A stretch of DNA of 64,000 bases from Panulirus ornatus (GCF_036320965.1 NC_092228.1:16959893-17023892); one strand, 5' to 3'. Counted from the stretch's first letter, positions 47,797 through 60,920 are shown. The notes: a model not told the origin generated them from the sequence alone. Translations and numbers: made by a program.

Positions 47797-47880
47797 AGAC
47801 ATTGACAATCTCAAAGCAAAATACCCATGTCTTGAATAAGCTGTCAAAAACAAAAACAAAATATCGGTCTGTCACGCAAA
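47797..47880. repeat. dispersed repeat, copy 2
   Basis: Partner of 46659-46745. The motif CTGTCACGCAAA that follows it recurs about 60 bp downstream (47932-47943). Confidence 0.75.
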
Positions 47881-48279
47881 GAATTAAATTTTTTTTTTCT
47901 TTTTTTAACAGACCCAGATTAAGTAATCGTTCTGTCACGCAAAAACCTCTTGGAAAAGTTTTTAATAAACCTAGATTGTGTAAACAGAACAAAAGACTAA
48001 CTTCAACTTTGCTCAAGAGTAAATTTCAATGATGAACGTCGCAATTGCATTTTGGAGGAGAATTTGAAACAACGGGTAGCGTGGTCATGGGCAAGGCACA
48101 TGTCGTCTTCGTCGTCCCCAGTCAACCACGACTTCTCCCTCTGAGGGCAAGAAGCGGTGAAAGTCCTGAGCCACAAAGACGCGTTGGTCACCAACGGAAT
48201 CTACGCTTCCGCTGCTCGCTTGTGCCAGACGAGGGGGAAGCTGGCGTCACAGGACACCAACACTCCTCCAAGACTCTAC

Positions 48280-48606
48280 CTAGTGGATATGAGGTTCTTC
48301 CTAGTGGATATGAGGTTCTTCCTAGTGGATATGAGGTTCTTCCTAGTGGATATGAGGTTCTTCCTAGTGGATATGACGTTCTTCCCAGTGGATATGAGGT
48401 TCTTCCTAGTGGATATGAGGTTCTTCCTTGTGGATATGAGGTTCTTCCTAGTGGATATGAGGTTCTTGCTAGTGGATATGAGGTTCTTCCTTGTGGATAT
48501 GAGGTTCTTCCCAGTGGATATGAGGTTCTTCCTAGTGGATATGAGGTTCTTCCTAGTGGATATGAGGTTCTTCCTAGTGGATATGAGGTTCTTCCAAGTG
48601 AATATC
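48280..48606. repeat. 21-bp minisatellite, about 15.5 copies
   Basis: Units of GTGGATATGAGGTTCTTCC plus TA, TT or CA. The 21-bp period keeps long frames of period 7 residues open in several frames, including the opposite strand. Confidence 0.97.
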
Positions 48607-49089
48607 ACTTCGAATTATTTTTGTCCTCAAGTCAGTAAGATCAGAGCTGGCAAGGTGTGCAGTACTGACGCCGTCTACATCAGAACGGAAGGGATCGTAC
48701 GAATCCATGTCTCGGTTCTAAGGTCGTCTGAGTCTATATACATCCTCGTAAATAGCCCTGCAGCGTGTCCACACGTTATGCCAATCTCTACCTGCACACA
48801 AGAAACTGGAAAAAATGTTTACAATAAACACCTGAAGAGACTCCATCATTATTCTTTGCCTCAGAACAGACCACGACCCGATGTAGACCCGACACAAAAA
48901 GAAGGAACTCGAGGGGAAAAAATATAAAACCCCCTTTTTGTTTTCATCCTTGGTTTACGGAGGCGCTAAAGGCCATCTCCGCCACCGGATAAGGAACCCT
49001 GGTATCTGGACGGACCTTAAAACTATTTTCCGGTCAACATATGCGACCACCCAGCGACCTAAACCCAGGGTTATGTATGGCAGGGAAGC

Positions 49090-49090
<1 letters not shown>
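48607..49090. other. unassigned sequence
   Basis: No gene or repeat family recognised. Confidence 0.5.

Positions 49091-49160
<70 letters not shown>
49091..49160. repeat. (TG)n microsatellite
   Basis: About 35 TG units. Confidence 0.98.
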
Positions 49161-49161
<1 letters not shown>

Positions 49162-49403
49162 GTGTTAACAGAGGCCGAACGCGGCGGGAACAAGGGCATG
49201 GCCGTCGAGAGAAAGATAAGCCAGCTCTACTGGTGTTTCCAGACAGTAAACGAACACACGTTACGGCAGGTCTCGCCCTCCTTGTAGTAGCACTCTTGAC
49301 ACCCTAGTAATCCACGGTTTACGGCCCATGGACGTGTTCCGGGGGCCGATGATTGACTGGTAACAAGGACCTGGTGGCGTGAGCCAACACCTCCAACCTG
49401 GGC

Positions 49404-49430
49404 CACACACACACACACACACACACACAC
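49404..49430. repeat. (CA)n microsatellite
   Basis: 13 CA units. Confidence 0.97.
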
Positions 49431-50537
49431 CTTTACCATAGTTACTTTTATTTCTTCTCTTCCTTTATCGCTAACTCAACTTGGTTCCTGCTGCTACAGC
49501 TTTTCTATATCGTTACCTTCTCTGCTCATCTGCTGCTTAAGCCTGCTTACTGCTACATCAGGGGGTTCTTCTGCTGAATCTTAAAGGGTCTCAGTCTACA
49601 AATAACATTTCGCTTCTCTTCTCCTGGGTCTAATGGACCGAGCTAAGGAAATAACATGTATTACTTTCCTGACGACTTAATGCCCTACATTAATAAGGCT
49701 TCTCCCTCTTGGGCTGAGACGTTTTAATTTAAAAGTGATCGATACGTGATTACTATGGCCATGGGTCTGTGCGCACACCTGTTCCATTCGTTTTCGTCAG
49801 GTCCCCCGTAACTACACACACCACCACAGTCGGCAAAATACCGTCATGGGACCCAACCGACACACTCATATCTAATCGACTACTCGACACCATCCAGCCA
49901 CAATACAGTGACAACGGATTAGCACAGTTACCCATTATCTATCGTTGTCCCTGTAACACTTCTATCCTACTCCCCCCCCCCCCCCCACCCGCACTATCCT
50001 ACCGAGCCACCAAAACTAAAGGTTACATGATCCCCTACTGCCTTCCATCCCATCATGTCACAGGGACAAGACTACGGGTCTTAACTATTCCGGTACGATC
50101 CTCCATTGCTTCCAGACTCGATCCATCCCACTATCCTCTCCACATCACACAGTATACCACAACTATCCTGCACCATCTCCCGAGGTGCGACCACGTCTAC
50201 CTAGCACCGTCTATCCCTGCATCGTCCCGGTACAAGTCCACACACCAGACCAGAACTATCCCCGCCGTTCCTCCTCTACCACAAAGTACCGCCCAACGCA
50301 CCCTCCCACCACAACCGTCGGCGCGCCACACACACCAGAGCACCACATCTCCGCCGTATAATTGTGTCTGTCAACCATGAGGTGGGCGTAAACTCGTCCG
50401 ATGGGAGGAGGGAAGGAAGATCTTGCCGACTCAGAAGCGGAGGGAGGAACTGGGAGGGATAGAAGGCAGGAAGTGGGGAGAGGGGTGTGGGGGTAGTAGA
50501 AGAGGCAGGCGGGAGTCCGAAGGTGTTAGGGGAAGGA
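49431..50537. other. unassigned sequence
   Basis: Poly-C at about 49973-49986. A 203-codon P/T-rich plus frame (49769-50380) crosses it and has no domain. Confidence 0.45.
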
Positions 50538-50566
50538 GGAGGAGGAGGAGGAGGAGGAGGAGGAGG
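50538..50566. repeat. (GGA)n microsatellite
   Basis: About 9-10 GGA units. Confidence 0.95.
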
Positions 50567-51868
50567 GAGGTAGATGAAAGGCACACCTCCACCTTCAAAG
50601 ACCATCACGGACCCTTCCTCCTTCTTACGCCCCATTAGGTGATGAAGACACAAGTCACGACCTACCAACCACTGTTGATGATGGTACCACCAATGGAGTC
50701 TGGTGTGCTGGTGGTGGACTCCCTCCTGATGGTGGGTGGGTCGTAGTGATGGCGACACGTAAACCTCGTTTAATGGCGGGGATAATGACAACAGTGGTCG
50801 TTGGTTAAATGGCAGAGCTAATAACACTAACATTCTTTTCCCCTTTAATGCCACTTGGAATATCATCACGTCAGTGTCAGTCAATGGTCTATTAGTAAAG
50901 ATAATTACAACCATTAATCCAGGTAAATTAATAAGACGTTCAGTAGAAAAAAAAAAGAAAAGAAAAGAAGATTGATGCCTTAATGACACTAGCAATGGCG
51001 AGACCTGACGCTAGTTTCATGATCGTGGGTAATGGCTCATAATGACCGTCCTTTGGTCTAATGACACAGGTAATGGCCAGGATAGGCTGTAATTAAATCT
51101 TCGTGGCAAAATGGTCATTACCCGTTGAAGGTTGGCTAGTCAGGCCTACGTGTATATAACCTGCACACATCATTAGGGGGCTTCCAGCGTCGAGCCGCAT
51201 CCACAGACCGGGAGCTCGTCCACACCTCCGTCAGGAGTTAAAGGATGAGTCTAAGACCACATGCTGTGTGTACGGCCCATGTGGCTGGTTGATCTGGTTG
51301 AGAGAATGGGCTGTGGGATGGGTGACAGCTGGACTTGTTATAAGAAATGGGTGGTATAATAAGGGACTTCACGTGACTTATTCAACTACTATCCCAATCA
51401 GTGTGGACGACAACTGTCCAAGCGACTGCATGCAATTTCATCGACCACCACACACAAGGAGGAGGGCCCTTACTACCCACAGAGTCATGGTGTCACAAGA
51501 GCCAATGCACTGTCTTCGAAGGACAGGATGGCAGAGATCACTTTGCCAGACGTAGTCCTGTTGATCATATGGAAGACAGGGGGAAAAAAAAAACGGTTCT
51601 GGTTCGTCCATGAGCAGTTTTAATCTCTTGAACTTTTGACATTGAACTGTAGAAGATGCTCGTTTTTATATTTTCATTCCAAAAAACTGAAATATTTTAC
51701 TTTTCTTCAACTGATAAAAGATCTTTTATTCATTCTTCCTAAATTGAAAAAGAATCTTATTCTTTTCAAACTCAAAGAAAAAAAAATAGTTGTTCTGTTT
51801 ATACAGAAAAAAAATATTTTTCCCCCATTCTTTAAACAATTCTTTTTTATTGAAACAAACAAAAAGTG
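50567..51868. other. unassigned sequence
   Basis: ATGG/TAATG-rich unique-looking DNA. 51640-51865 is strongly T/A-rich with poly-A runs directly upstream of the next array. Confidence 0.5.
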
Positions 51869-52124
51869 TTCAAAGATCGTACCGTCGTGCTCAAGGGTCG
51901 CGCCGTCGTGCTCAAGGGTCGTACCGTCGTGCTCAAGGGTCGTAGCGCCGTGCCCAAGGGTCGTAACGCCGTGCCCAAGGGTCGTAGCGCCGTGCCCAAG
52001 GGTCGTAGCGCCGTGCTCAAGGGTCGTACCGCCGTGGCCAAGGGTCGTAACGTCGTGCCCAAGGGTTGTACCGTCGTCCCCAAGGGTCGTACCGTCGTGC
52101 TCAAGGTGTCGTACCGTCGTGTCT
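51869..52124. repeat. 21-bp minisatellite of the GGTCGTACCGTCGTGCTC family, about 12 copies
   Basis: Head-to-tail units of CGTCGTGCTCAAGGGTCGTA with CGCC/CGTC and CCC/CTC variants, all in one orientation; same family as 11490-11752, 23671-24215 and 57069-57655. Confidence 0.96.
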
Positions 52125-52391
52125 GATTAACGTACTATTCCCAGCTTCCACAATTCCACTTACGAAAAGTACACACGAACAAGAGGAGGGTCAGAGAAAA
52201 GTACTCACGGACATGGACAGAGGGAGGGACGGACATTAGTATACAAGGACAGAATAAAAGAAAACACGGACAGACAGGAGGACGGACAGACGGAGGGACG
52301 GACAAACGGAGGTAAGGGCACAAATACGTCCGAAAAATTAGAGATGTGCAACGCGCATCATTATGTTGATCGGTGAGTCACACAACTGGAC

Positions 52392-52660
52392 GGTGACAGT
52401 CACATGAATGAACCGACTGGTAACAGTCGGACGATTGGCCGCTAGCAGACTGGTGACCACACATGATTGGTCGCTAGCGGACTGATGACCACACATGATT
52501 GGCCGCTAGCAGACTGGTGACCACACATGATTGGTCGTTAGCAGACTGGTGACCACGCATGATTGGTCGCTAGGTGACGGGGTGACACACTCACATGATT
52601 GGTCGCTAGGTGAACTGGTGACAGCCACGTGACTGGTCGCTAGACTGTTGACAGCCATAT
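52392..52660. repeat. 32-bp minisatellite, about 8 copies
   Basis: Units contain GACTGGTGACCACACATGAT and TGGTCGCTAG, with drift at both ends. Confidence 0.93.
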
Positions 52661-53049
52661 GATTTTTGGGAATTTCAATTCGGCCAAAAGTAGTGAGCCG
52701 CTGGAATGGGGCCGACCTAATGGGTGAACTGTGGAATGGGTGAGAGCTGGATCGTCACAAGGGATGGGTGATAATGTGGGACGTCACAGCCAAGAGGTAT
52801 GGGTTGGTATGGATGGGACACGTGGGATGGGGAATGACTGGCAGGTACGAGGGATGAAGTATGTGTGGAGTATGCTGGATTGGTATGTTGGGGGGGGGGG
52901 TATATATGCCATGTGGGAAGAGTTACAGGTATAACAGACGGTAAACCAGCTGTTAAGACGTACCGCTGATATAGGAGACATGTGGTAAACACCAACTTTA
53001 TAAAAACTGACAGCACACTATTCGTGGAATGTTTGTGATCACGAATGGT

Positions 53050-53325
53050 GCTCACACAAACACAGACACACGATCCTAAGACACAGACACACACACAGAC
53101 ACACGCTCCTAAGATACACACACAGACACACGATCCTAAGACACAGAAACAGACACACGATCCTAAGACACAGACACACACACAGACACACGATCCTAAG
53201 ATACACACACAGACACACGATCCTAAGACATAGAAACAGACACACGATACCTAACAGACACAGAAACAGACACACGATCCTAAGACACAGACACAGACAC
53301 ACGATCCCTAATAGACACAGACACG
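53050..53325. repeat. CACACGATCCTAAGACACAGA repeats (20-40 bp)
   Basis: About 10 variants of ACACACGATCCTAAGACACA, with ACACAGAC linkers of variable length. Confidence 0.92.
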
Positions 53326-53419
53326 ACGACGAATTTCAGACGAGAGTGAGACAAGAGTTAACCTGACGGGCAGTGAGGTGCAGAGGGGTAGTGCACGGGT
53401 CTTTCGAAGACACAGGGTC

Positions 53420-53423
<4 letters not shown>

Positions 53424-53495
<72 letters not shown>
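53424..53495. repeat. (GA)n microsatellite
   Basis: 36 GA units. Confidence 0.98.
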
Positions 53496-53497
<2 letters not shown>

Positions 53498-53530
53498 CTC
53501 ATCTTTAATGAAGGACTTTCTTTTACTAAG

Positions 53531-53720
53531 CAGTTGTGTAGTGTAGAACATTATCTCAACAACTCAGCAAACTGCAACAAGGACACTGAGTCTCAACAAC
53601 ACACTACAACAACAAGAACACCCCAACAACAACAACACACTACAACAACAAGAACACCCTAACAACTCACTACAACAAGAACACTCCACCAACAACTCAC
53701 ACTCCAACAACAAGAACAAT
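53531..53720. repeat. CAACAAC/AAGAACAC degenerate repeat
   Basis: Repeats of CACTACAACAACAAGAACAC, about 26-30 bp. Confidence 0.85.
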
Positions 53721-54111
53721 ACCCTGAGCTCAGCTCATTCCCTCTCCCCTCACCTCCACACCACACACACCCCCACACCGCTGGACGTACGTGCGGGGAT
53801 GTTTCCCCGGGGATGCGAACATACAGCGCTCCACAACCCTGGCCGCAAATTATCCTCAGCAAATAAGGATGTTGCAGTCAGGACTTATCTAAATCGAGGG
53901 GAAAAAAAAGAGGGGGAGGGAGGAATAATGTATTCATGCTTTGAATATGTCGAACCATTTTTCCCTACTTACAACGATTAATGTATACGTTCCTGTCTGT
54001 TCGCGCGCCAGGCTGAACGAAAGAGGTTGTCCAATACTTCAAACATTTTCTGGTTGTGTGGGTAATTACCTGAGAGTGATTACCCAATTGCGCAGCGCGA
54101 GGAGGGAGTTC
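53721..54111. other. unassigned sequence
   Basis: No feature recognised. Confidence 0.5.
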
Positions 54112-54230
<119 letters not shown>

Positions 54231-54428
54231 AGATATATATATGACGGACAGGACGGAATGGTCACGAGAATTACGATAAGATATTGTGCTCCAAAGCTTC
54301 ACTGTGATAGGAAACACATAATCACCACAACGACTCATCCTCATATAAGTCTGGCGTTAAAATAAACCAATGGCAAACTTGTTCAGGCGAGTCAGTTCTG
54401 TCTTGCAGTCGGGGTACAGACCACGCTG

Positions 54429-54430
<2 letters not shown>

Positions 54431-54475
<45 letters not shown>

Positions 54476-54484
54476 TGTGTGTGT
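54431..54484. repeat. (TG)n microsatellite
   Basis: About 26 units with one C interruption. Confidence 0.97.
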
Positions 54485-54583
54485 GGGGGGGGTGGGTGAC
54501 CTGGCAATATACATTTCCGAGGGTCAGAATTCCGTCTTCTGTCATAACTTGGTATATTACGTCAGTCGGCAGGAGGAGGTAGC

Positions 54584-54586
<3 letters not shown>

Positions 54587-54667
<81 letters not shown>
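54587..54667. repeat. (GA)n microsatellite
   Basis: 40 GA units. Confidence 0.98.
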
Positions 54668-54669
<2 letters not shown>

Positions 54670-55448
54670 ATAATGGCACATTAGAGTGAAGCTCTCACCG
54701 TACACACACACACACCTTGCTTGATAAATCAAATTGTTCCTCTCCGCTGCCTCCTGCATTTCATTATACCATACATTCTGGGCTCATCTGGGACTGATTC
54801 CAACCACATGTCCAAGTGTTCAGTATCTCTGTAATCATTCCATGTATCTTTCTCTCATGGCAGGATGTGAAACAATCGTTCTGGCTTCGTGGTTAAGGCT
54901 GTCATGTGAATTTTTTTCTGTCAGACTTAGAATCAACCATGTCCCATGGCGTTCCAAAGAAGACTTACTAACTTTTGTATCTTCCTTGTGACACATATAA
55001 CAAACAGTTAAAACTAAGTTAATTCCGCATCATGAGGGGAAGGGGTGATTTGCTACGGAGGTGTCTACCAGTCTACGAAAATTCGTGAGCGCCTTCGTGT
55101 CAGAACCGAAACCGCCCATGACAATTCTTGAAGTAAGCCAGTAGAGTCATGATTCCCGGCAACGCATCCGAACCACTTGGTGATCCACCTCACTGCTGTG
55201 GTGGCCTACGAAAAGAGAACGTGCAGTGCATAAACCACTCTGCCGGTGAGGCAAGTGTGACAGTATGTTACCTCTGGATACGGAGGAGGAGGAGGAGGAG
55301 GAGGAACTCATACTTGGCTACCTCACACTGCAGGAGGTCAGAGCCCGGAGCCCCACAGGCACAGGGGAAACCCGGTGTACTCCTTACCTCCATGACTTAC
55401 GCGTGTCATGAGGTGCATGACTTACAGGAATCTGTTGCATAACTTAGG
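54668..55448. other. unassigned sequence
   Basis: A (GGA)7 tract at 55282-55302; no gene recognised. Confidence 0.5.
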
Positions 55449-55611
55449 TGTACGATTTGGGTACAGGATCAGGTGTATGATCCTGGTGTACGGGTTGGGT
55501 ACAGGGTCAGGTGCATGACCCCGGTGTACGGGTTGGGTACAGGGTCAGGTGCATGACCCTGGTGTACGGGGCGGTTACAGGATCTGGTGCATGACCCTAG
55601 TATAAAAATCG
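55449..55611. repeat. 37-38 bp minisatellite, about 4-5 copies
   Basis: Units contain GGTGTACGGGTTGGGTACAG and GGTCAGGTGCATGACCC; the last part is itself a short palindrome-like GGTGCATGACC. Confidence 0.92.
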
Positions 55612-55699
55612 GGTGCACGATGATGCTTTTCGCTTATATGAAGATCGGGATCCCTTAAGGAGCAGGGTGAAAGGCCTTCCGAACATCCTCATTCAATCT

Positions 55700-55985
55700 T
55701 ACGCCCTCAACTTCACTACACACCCTCATCTTCATTACACTCCAGTCTTTACAACACTTTCATCTTAACTACACCCACATCTTGACTATTACTACACTCT
55801 CACCCTAACTACACCAAACACATTGACTAAAACCTCATCTTCACTAAACCCTCATCTTCACTACGCCCTCATCTGCACTACACCCTCATCTGCTCTACAA
55901 CCTTCGCTTTCACTACACCCTCATCTTCACTACACCCTCAGCTTCACTACAGCCTCAGCTTCACTACACGTCCGCCTTTCATTAA
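55700..55985. repeat. degenerate CCTCATCTTCACTACAC repeats
   Basis: About 14 variants of 15-20 bp. Confidence 0.88.
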
Positions 55986-57068
55986 ACTCTCCGCAACACT
56001 GGCTTTCACAACCAGGCCGCTAGACTACCCTTATCTTCAGCAAACCTCTCCGCATCACTGCCCTTCCGTGAAGACGCATCGACTCGAATCTTTACAGATC
56101 GGGCCGATCGCATCTCCCCCACCGCACCGTAATTAGGACGCTGGTTGTACGAGAGTGTAATTAAAACACCATGAAGTCGGATAAAAAAAAAAAGGAAGCT
56201 AAAAAGAAAAAAAAAAATTCGTGGGGCGAAGTGAGGAAAGCGCGTGTGCATGGCTAGCATGCCGATGCTTCCTCACCTGCAGCTATCACCTATCTATTTA
56301 CCTATTTGTACAGTAAGGGGAGAGAGTTCCACTACCCTTGTAGGGCGACCCGTCTCCCCAGGAATTTCCTTTCAAATCTTGGAAACTTAGAAGGGGGTTC
56401 AGATGTTTCCAGATGAGTCTGTGGCGATTTCCAAGCAGATCAGCTCTAGATTTTCCGTGCTGTCTTTTGAAAAATCATTTTAAAGATGTATCCCTCTTTC
56501 CTCAAGAAAGTTCCATGAAGTTTCACTCGAAAATGTTACCCAAAGGGATGAAAAGATCACTTGGAGATCTTCAGATATGCCAAAAAAACAAAAAAGCGCA
56601 TCTCTACCATGAATCACCTCACAGCCTTACACTCGTCCTGTATTATTACGAACCACTGCTGAATGACGAATCACTGGTCATAAAAAGAAATCGTGCAAAC
56701 TGAACAAACATCTAATCAAGTAATTTATAGCAAGCACAAAACAATATGGTAAACATAACCGACTGCAAAAGCAATTACGCAGCAGACAGCCACATTCAAC
56801 CCGCTGACAACACTTTTAAGCGGACGATCGTACTCAATCAGGCAACACTTTAATGGGGATTCATAAGTGAACCTGTATTTTAAGCTGGAAGTACTTAAAC
56901 TTAATGAGGGATGGAAGCACTTAAATCTAGCATGGGGAGGCACTCAGACTTGCTCGAAGCAATTTGTAAAAAAAAGTAAAAAAAAAAAATCTATTAACTG
57001 ACAACAATCTACGAAGTCCAATTTATGCGCTAAACTGCCAAGTACTTAACCTTTTAAGAACGACGAAC
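55986..57068. other. unassigned sequence
   Basis: A 96-codon plus frame (56413-56703) has no recognisable domain. AT-rich otherwise. Confidence 0.45.
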
Positions 57069-57655
57069 ACAACCCTGGAAGCACGACGGTACGACCCTTA
57101 ACAACGACGGTACGACCCTTAGCAACGACGGTACGACCCTTGGGTATGACTAGCCTAACCTTTGACCTGTAGACGGTACGATCCTCAAAAACGACGGTAC
57201 GACCCTTGGGGGTTATAATCTACCTATCTTTCCCAAGGGTCGTCCTTAAAGGATCGTACAGTCGTGCTAAAGCAACGTACCGTCGTGCTCAGGGATCGTA
57301 CTGCTGTGTTCCAGAGCCGTACCATCGTGATCAAGGATCGTACAGAATCGTGCTCAAGGGTCGTAGAGAATCGTGCTCAAGGGGCGTATAGAATCGTGCT
57401 CAAAGGTCGTACAGAATCGTGCTCAAGGGCAGTGGAGAATCGTGCTCAAGGGTTGTAGAGAATCGTGCTCAAGGGTCGTAGAGAATTGTGCTCCGTACTC
57501 AAGCGTCGTATAGAATCGTGCTCAAGGGTCGTAGAGAATTGTGCTCAAAGGTCGTATAGAATCGTGCTCAAGGGTCGTATAGAATCGTGCTCAAGGGTCG
57601 TAGAGAATCGTGCTCAAGGAACGCAAAGGCTGTGCCTCAAGGGTCGTGGGTCGTA
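57069..57655. repeat. inverted array of the GGTCGTACCGTCGTGCTC family
   Basis: 57069-57210 has units in the AGCACGACGGTACGACCC orientation; 57232-57655 has the reverse orientation, later a 23-bp variant with AGAGAATCGTGCTCAAGG. The switch point is marked by GACCCTTGGG (57201-57210) and its exact complement CCCAAGGGTC (57232-57241). Confidence 0.9.
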
Positions 57656-59194
57656 TTGTCTTGCTCACGGAGTTAAAACAGCAAGGTGAAGCGACTCCTA
57701 ATACAGGAAGATTATCTGAAGACAAGACTCGCCAGAAGAGATGGTACGAGAGAGCCAAGAGATGGCGGAGGAAGATGCAATACACGAGGGAGATTCAGTG
57801 AACACATCCCAGACGTAACGTACGGCAATCTTATCCTAATTGGCATCACACAAAGGATCAGAGAAGACACAAGTGATCCTACGTGTCCGAACCTGTATCA
57901 CAGTGATCCAGACAATGAGCTGGTTTGATAATTAACAGAAAAGAAGTGGGAAGGGCATGCGGATCAGATAAGAGGAGAAGATAAGAGACCTGAGGTTAAG
58001 ACTGAAGAGAGAAGATGTCAACCTCAAAATATATCCGCTCCAGACACGTCTTCAAGATAATTCGCATATATGACGGTGGGTCGAGTGTTTGGCGTGACAG
58101 GGACTAAACAAGGCCATTAAAGGGACCCCTGGGGAACCAGCCGAGAAATCCTTACGGCGTGGCAACGTATAGTCATAAACCCAACACTAACTGAGTAAGA
58201 GATAGTAATCTAACAGGATGAACCATAAGTGCTCAGTCTGGTGCAGAGACACCACATCAGGCCAAACACTCCTTGAATGAAACTTCGATAAAGACACGAG
58301 ATTCAGGTTAGAGAGCTGTTGCTCCCCCCCCAGTATAATCCGGTCGTGGTGTATGAGACGCTGAACGCTGCTTGGGGGAGGAGACACACAAGGTAGACTT
58401 TTGGGGAGGATTCAGATCGACATAGCGCCACCGGGGAGACAAGGGGGACGTGCTCTTTGTATTACCTCCATCCTGATGTGTTGAGAGATACTGTCTACCA
58501 CGAGGCCAGACCCTGATGACCGACCACTTATACCTCCTGTTCAAGCCCATGACGTTATCATCACGGGTCCAGGGAACATCCATCCACTAACTTACATCTG
58601 TGGACGTCACATGAGCCTCGCCGAAGGGAAGTGGAGGGGGGTTAAGAAAAACAACCACTGTGAGGTTTAGCTTGACTTGGGTAGCTTGGCATTCAGTGAG
58701 ACACAGCAGTAGAGCACGCTGGCGACTGACAACATACTTGTCAAGCAAGTTCAATTTACACACAGGACCGCACGACTGTATCTGATATGAGACTTGCCAC
58801 ACGACCTGAATTCAGATGTTCCCATCTGGGACGTGTACTGTGGCACCAGCACACGCCTCCCTCACTTAGCATGTGAACCATACACGTACACAGTGGGTGT
58901 ACACACCATTCTCTCAATGAGGATGAATGTCAGTGAAAAAAAAGAAGACGAGAGCGAAATTAAGAGATTAGAATGACCCTAGTGGGACAAGCTGGTGAAG
59001 AAGATATCACTGAGGAGACTTGTGTCAAGCTGTTGACATCACACGAACAGGGGATGAGACTGAACACTCCACAGGATTATCATCACTAGCATTCATAAAA
59101 GGCAGTCGTGCCGTTGATCATCCTGGGAGAACGACCCAGGAGGGAAGCACACAGGACGATGATGGCCCCAGAACACCATCGTCATACGATAGGA
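57656..59194. other. unassigned sequence
   Basis: About 1.5 kb of apparently single-copy DNA. Short frames are charged (for example RWYERAKRWRRKMQ near 57740) but show no family signature. Confidence 0.45.
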
Positions 59195-59452
59195 AACTCT
59201 GACTGCTTGGCTGTGCATGCCATAGGATACTCGACTGCTTGGCTGTGCACGTCATAGAAAACTAGACTGCTTGGCTGTGCATACCACAGGAAACTCGACT
59301 GCTTGGTTGTGCATGTCATAGGAAACTAGACTGCTTGGCTGTGCATACCATAGGAAACTCGACTGCTTGGCTGTGCATACCATAGGAAACTCGACTGCTT
59401 GGCTGTGCATACCATAGGAAACTCGACTGCTTGGCTGTGCATGCCAAAATCT
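59195..59452. repeat. 32-bp minisatellite, 8 copies
   Basis: Units contain GGAAACTCGACTGCTTGGCT and GTGCATACCATA. Confidence 0.96.
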
Positions 59453-59592
59453 CTCGTCCCTCAATGGTCTATGGAGGGGGCGGGGGCGGGCTCCGGCCGG
59501 GAGATCAGTGGAACCGCTCGACGGGCGAACACACCTCGTCGACTTCACCATACCACCTGATACAACCACCCCCTCGTAATTCACACGTACAA

Positions 59593-59672
59593 GAGCACCC
59601 ACGCTACGCTCGGTGGTTCCCCTACGCACACGAACAACAGCACCCACGCTACGCTCGGTGGTTCCCTTACGC
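59593..59672. repeat. 43-44 bp tandem duplication
   Basis: CACCCACGCTACGCTCGGTG then GTTCCCCTACGCAC occurs twice. Confidence 0.9.
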
Positions 59673-59826
59673 ACCTCGCACTCTACTCGAAAGGAAAGGA
59701 GCCGCTTCGATACACACAATAACGCTAATTCAATCATTCTGACCCGAGTCAGATCCAAGCACCTTGAAAATGATAAGATGTAATTAATGAGCCGATTACA
59801 TTCATCACCTTCGTTACGCTGCAGAG

Positions 59827-59863
<37 letters not shown>
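59827..59863. repeat. (CA)n microsatellite
   Basis: About 18 CA units. Confidence 0.97.
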
Positions 59864-59866
<3 letters not shown>

Positions 59867-60056
59867 AGATAGCTGCTGTACCCACTGCAGCAAGAGGAAA
59901 TATAATATATAACAAATATGCATATATTAATCCTACATTACCTCCACACATCAGACAGGAGCTGTTGGTAGGTTGGCAGGCGCGTAACAAGGCAAACCCG
60001 CTAACCTGCCAACACGCAACGCTTCCCACATCATTTTCTGCCTGACCGCACACACA

Positions 60057-60120
<64 letters not shown>
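60057..60120. repeat. (TA)n microsatellite
   Basis: 32 TA units; no element recognised at its ends. 60121-60370 is unassigned. Confidence 0.97.
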
Positions 60121-60122
<2 letters not shown>

Positions 60123-60368
60123 TCTCTTACTAACCCCACCTCAACCCTCTTTGTCCACCATATCTAGGGGGAGAGTGGGGGATGGGATGTAATATATCAA
60201 TACATGGTAATGAGGGGAATAAGTGGAAATAAACAGCGCGGGATCTGGACAAGTAAAGGAGAAAATTGCTCCAGCCACCACGGTAGCTAACCAAATGTAC
60301 CTTAAACCCAGCAACTGTGATGGGCAGCTCAGATAGGAAGGGCGTGTCGTAACGAACCTGCGCTTTAG

Positions 60369-60370
<2 letters not shown>

Positions 60371-60453
<83 letters not shown>

Positions 60454-60484
60454 TTATATTTATATATATATATATATATATATA
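60371..60484. repeat. (TA)n with (TTTATA)n block
   Basis: (TA) to about 60440, then four TATTTA-type units, then (TA) again up to the family A fragment. Confidence 0.97.
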
Positions 60485-60602
60485 GCGTTAAAAACAGAGG
60501 ACTGGGCCTTTGAGGGAATATCCTCACCAGGCCCCCTTCTGTGTTCCTTCTTTTGGAAAAAAAAAAAATGAGAGGGGAGGATTTCCAGCCCCCCCCGCTC
60601 CC

Positions 60603-60605
<3 letters not shown>
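60485..60605 (-). mobile_element. family A retroelement, copy 3 (partial)
   Basis: Covers the middle of the element from AACAGAGGACTGGGCCTTTG to GATTTCCAGCCCCC. The tail hairpin and the 5' CCCTGGGG end are missing; both breakpoints are at (TA)n. Confidence 0.85.

Positions 60606-60679
<74 letters not shown>
60606..60679. repeat. (TA)n microsatellite
   Basis: About 37 units separating inverted family A copies 3 and 4. Confidence 0.98.
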
Positions 60680-60681
<2 letters not shown>

Positions 60682-60917
60682 CCCTGGGGATAGGGGAGAA
60701 AGAATACTTCCCACGTGTTCCCTGCGTGTCGTAGAAGGCGACTAAAAGTGGAGGGAGCGGGGGGGCTGGAAATCCTCCCCTCTCGTTTTTTTTTTTTTAA
60801 TTTTCCAAAAGAAGGAACAGAGGGGGCCAGGTGAGGATATTCCAAAAAAGGCCCAGTCCTCTGTTCTAAACGCTACCTCGCTTACGCGGGAAATGGCGAT
60901 TAGTTTAAAAGAAAGAA

Positions 60918-60920
<3 letters not shown>
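60680..60920 (+). mobile_element. family A retroelement, copy 4
   Basis: Full-length. 5' hairpin TATCCC..GGGATA, GCGTGTCGTAGAAGGCGACT, poly-T run, and tail hairpin at 60871-60898 (CGCT/GGCG outer stem) followed by GATTAGTTTAAAAGAAAG and (TA)n. Confidence 0.88.

Noticed and set aside
48045..48927. Frames of 197-256 codons with heptad-like repeats
   Set aside because: A 21-bp unit forces a 7-residue period; several frames and the opposite strand are equally open.
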